Shown here: in pieces, positions 62,896 through 64,000 of the stretch
Position numbering within the stretch: position 1 is the first letter of the stretch
How the letters are laid out: each line of letters opens with the position of its first letter
Source: Isoetes taiwanensis
Taxonomy: Eukaryota; Streptophyta; Lycopodiopsida; Isoetales; Isoetaceae
NCBI GenBank assembly: GCA_021234155.1
Contig: JAJEKV010000002.1
Coordinates: forward strand, 11,646,725-11,710,724
DNA length: 64,000 nt
Direction of reading: 5' to 3'
Program-made: the position numbers and the translations under genes
The notes under the pieces: generated by a model
Databases searched by the model: none
Told to the model about the DNA's origin: nothing
The model's input: the letters and a program-made list of their open reading frames with translations, nothing else

Positions 62896-64000
62896 TTTCA
62901 AGTCCAATAATCTAAATTAGATCATGAAACTTTTCCTATAATCTCCCCCTACTTACACCATTCAATTTAATCAAATTTGGCAGAAATTACACCATTTATG
63001 ATGTTCCCACGACAGTATTTTAGTCCAATTAAATGCCCAAATGATCAAAGTATGTTGTGATTTCTTGTCCATAAAGACTCTGAATATCAATTGTTGGAAA
63101 TTCCACGTAGTTATATAGAATTTTGCTTTTCCTACCTGGTTGTATGATCATGCCAAGCAAGCCCTTATCAAAAGCAAAAATTAACCTTCTTTGGCTTGTA
63201 ATTCTTGGAAAACCATGAAACTCAACACACAAAGGATGGGATTGCGTATCTAAGGGAAGCCCAGGACAAAGCCCACCAAGTCAAACTTGATCGAAGGACG
63301 ATGGAGCTTGCCTAGTTTTAGTTCAAACCAACCGTAGTTTTAAACTAATAATAATTCTATAATACATAAAAGAAATAGGAGGACTTGGATAGGCAAATTT
63401 GAAGCATTGATAGACAGCGCTGCCAAATTCGAAGGATTTCTGTGCTCTGAAAAGTTTCGCCCCTTTTCATGATGTGGGCGATGGATTTGCCCGCTGGAAT
63501 TAGCTGGCTTGATGCTTGCTAAACACAGAGAGTAAAGTTTTGGTCAAGCCAGACTTGTTATCACCACAGAATTAACTTTATCAGGCATTTGTGATATAAC
63601 ATCTAGAGCACTTGAATATCAGGGAAAATATGATAGGTTACATTTTCGCCTATGCAGGTTCGTATGGTTGTTGGCCGAGACTTCCTTTTAATAATAATAA
63701 TCTGTACAGAAGCTTATGGGACAAAATTGAAGAGCGATTTTGCAGATTTATGTTCCGGAATATGTTGCAAATTTTTTCAAATCTCTCACCCAATTCATTA
63801 CTTGAGTTTAGAGGACATAGAGGCAATCAGATATGAGATTCAACTGCGAAGAGCCTTTGAGGCCTGGAAATCGTTGGATTGCAACAGGAACAGCGTCTTC
63901 ACAAAATGACGAAATTCATGGCTGTGTCAGAAGTTAAAAATGCCTAAGAACTAGCATAAAACACTTGCCTTTTTTCGTGCAACGAAGCTCAAATTGAGCC
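62896..64000. other. Intergenic, no gene recognised
   Basis: AT-rich. The + strand frames near 63612-63909 end with IEAIRYEIQLRRAFEAWKSL, which could belong to an exon of an unrecognised gene continuing outside the window, but no domain could be named. Confidence 0.35.

Overview
This window looks like nuclear DNA of a land plant with a large, transposon-rich, gene-poor genome. The best evidence is one intact eleven-exon ARF-GAP gene of the AGD5 type with GT-AG introns and consistent exon phases. It sits in long AT-rich stretches among Ty3/gypsy-type LTRs with an initiator-tRNA-Met primer site, LINEs, tRNA-derived SINEs, CACTA-like and pogo-like DNA transposons, and satellites. I cannot tell fern, gymnosperm or angiosperm apart from this sequence. 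I saw no organelle, bacterial or viral block.

Layout. 1-7.4 kb: intergenic DNA with a worn LTR fragment, a LINE 3' end (zf-RVT zinc finger), a direct duplication, and dispersed copies of a 1.1-kb repeat family. 7.5-9.5 kb: a 2-kb minisatellite whose two arms run in opposite directions. 9.5-13.4 kb: nothing recognised. 13.4-17.4 kb: a segmental duplication (copy A) flanked by two copies of another repeat and carrying several small retro-insertions. 17.36-20.4 kb: a CACTA-like element holding three tandem SINE copies. 20.5-22.9 kb: exons of a plastid-type CBM20 protein followed by exons of an M14 zinc carboxypeptidase; both look incomplete. 25.2-28.4 kb: a trihelix-like remnant and a decayed LINE with reverse transcriptase. 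29.2-32.8 kb: a tandem array of a 1.1-kb unit. 32.8-35.6 kb: segmental copy B. 37-47 kb: two 1.5-kb LTRs in opposite orientation around a pogo-like transposase pseudogene. 48.4-52.7 kb: the AGD5-like gene. 55-58 kb: a 1.2-kb terminal-inverted-repeat element, nested inverted duplications and a near-perfect hairpin. 60.8-62.9 kb: a complete poly(A) retro-insertion that encodes a possible ORF1-type protein but no reverse transcriptase.

Only the AGD5-like gene is clearly functional: it should be an ARF GTPase activator of the trans-Golgi/endosome system. The rest is mostly the record of transposition and rearrangement. Segments A and B share ancestry, so each shows the empty site for insertions in the other. 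The most unusual items are: a hairpin-bearing repeat with covarying stems (28.2, 33.5, 34.0 and 37.0 kb); retro-insertions made of almost nothing but a tail; an LTR element apparently split by inversion; the palindromic minisatellite; a duplicated ARF-GAP zinc-finger exon; and the retroposon lacking reverse transcriptase.
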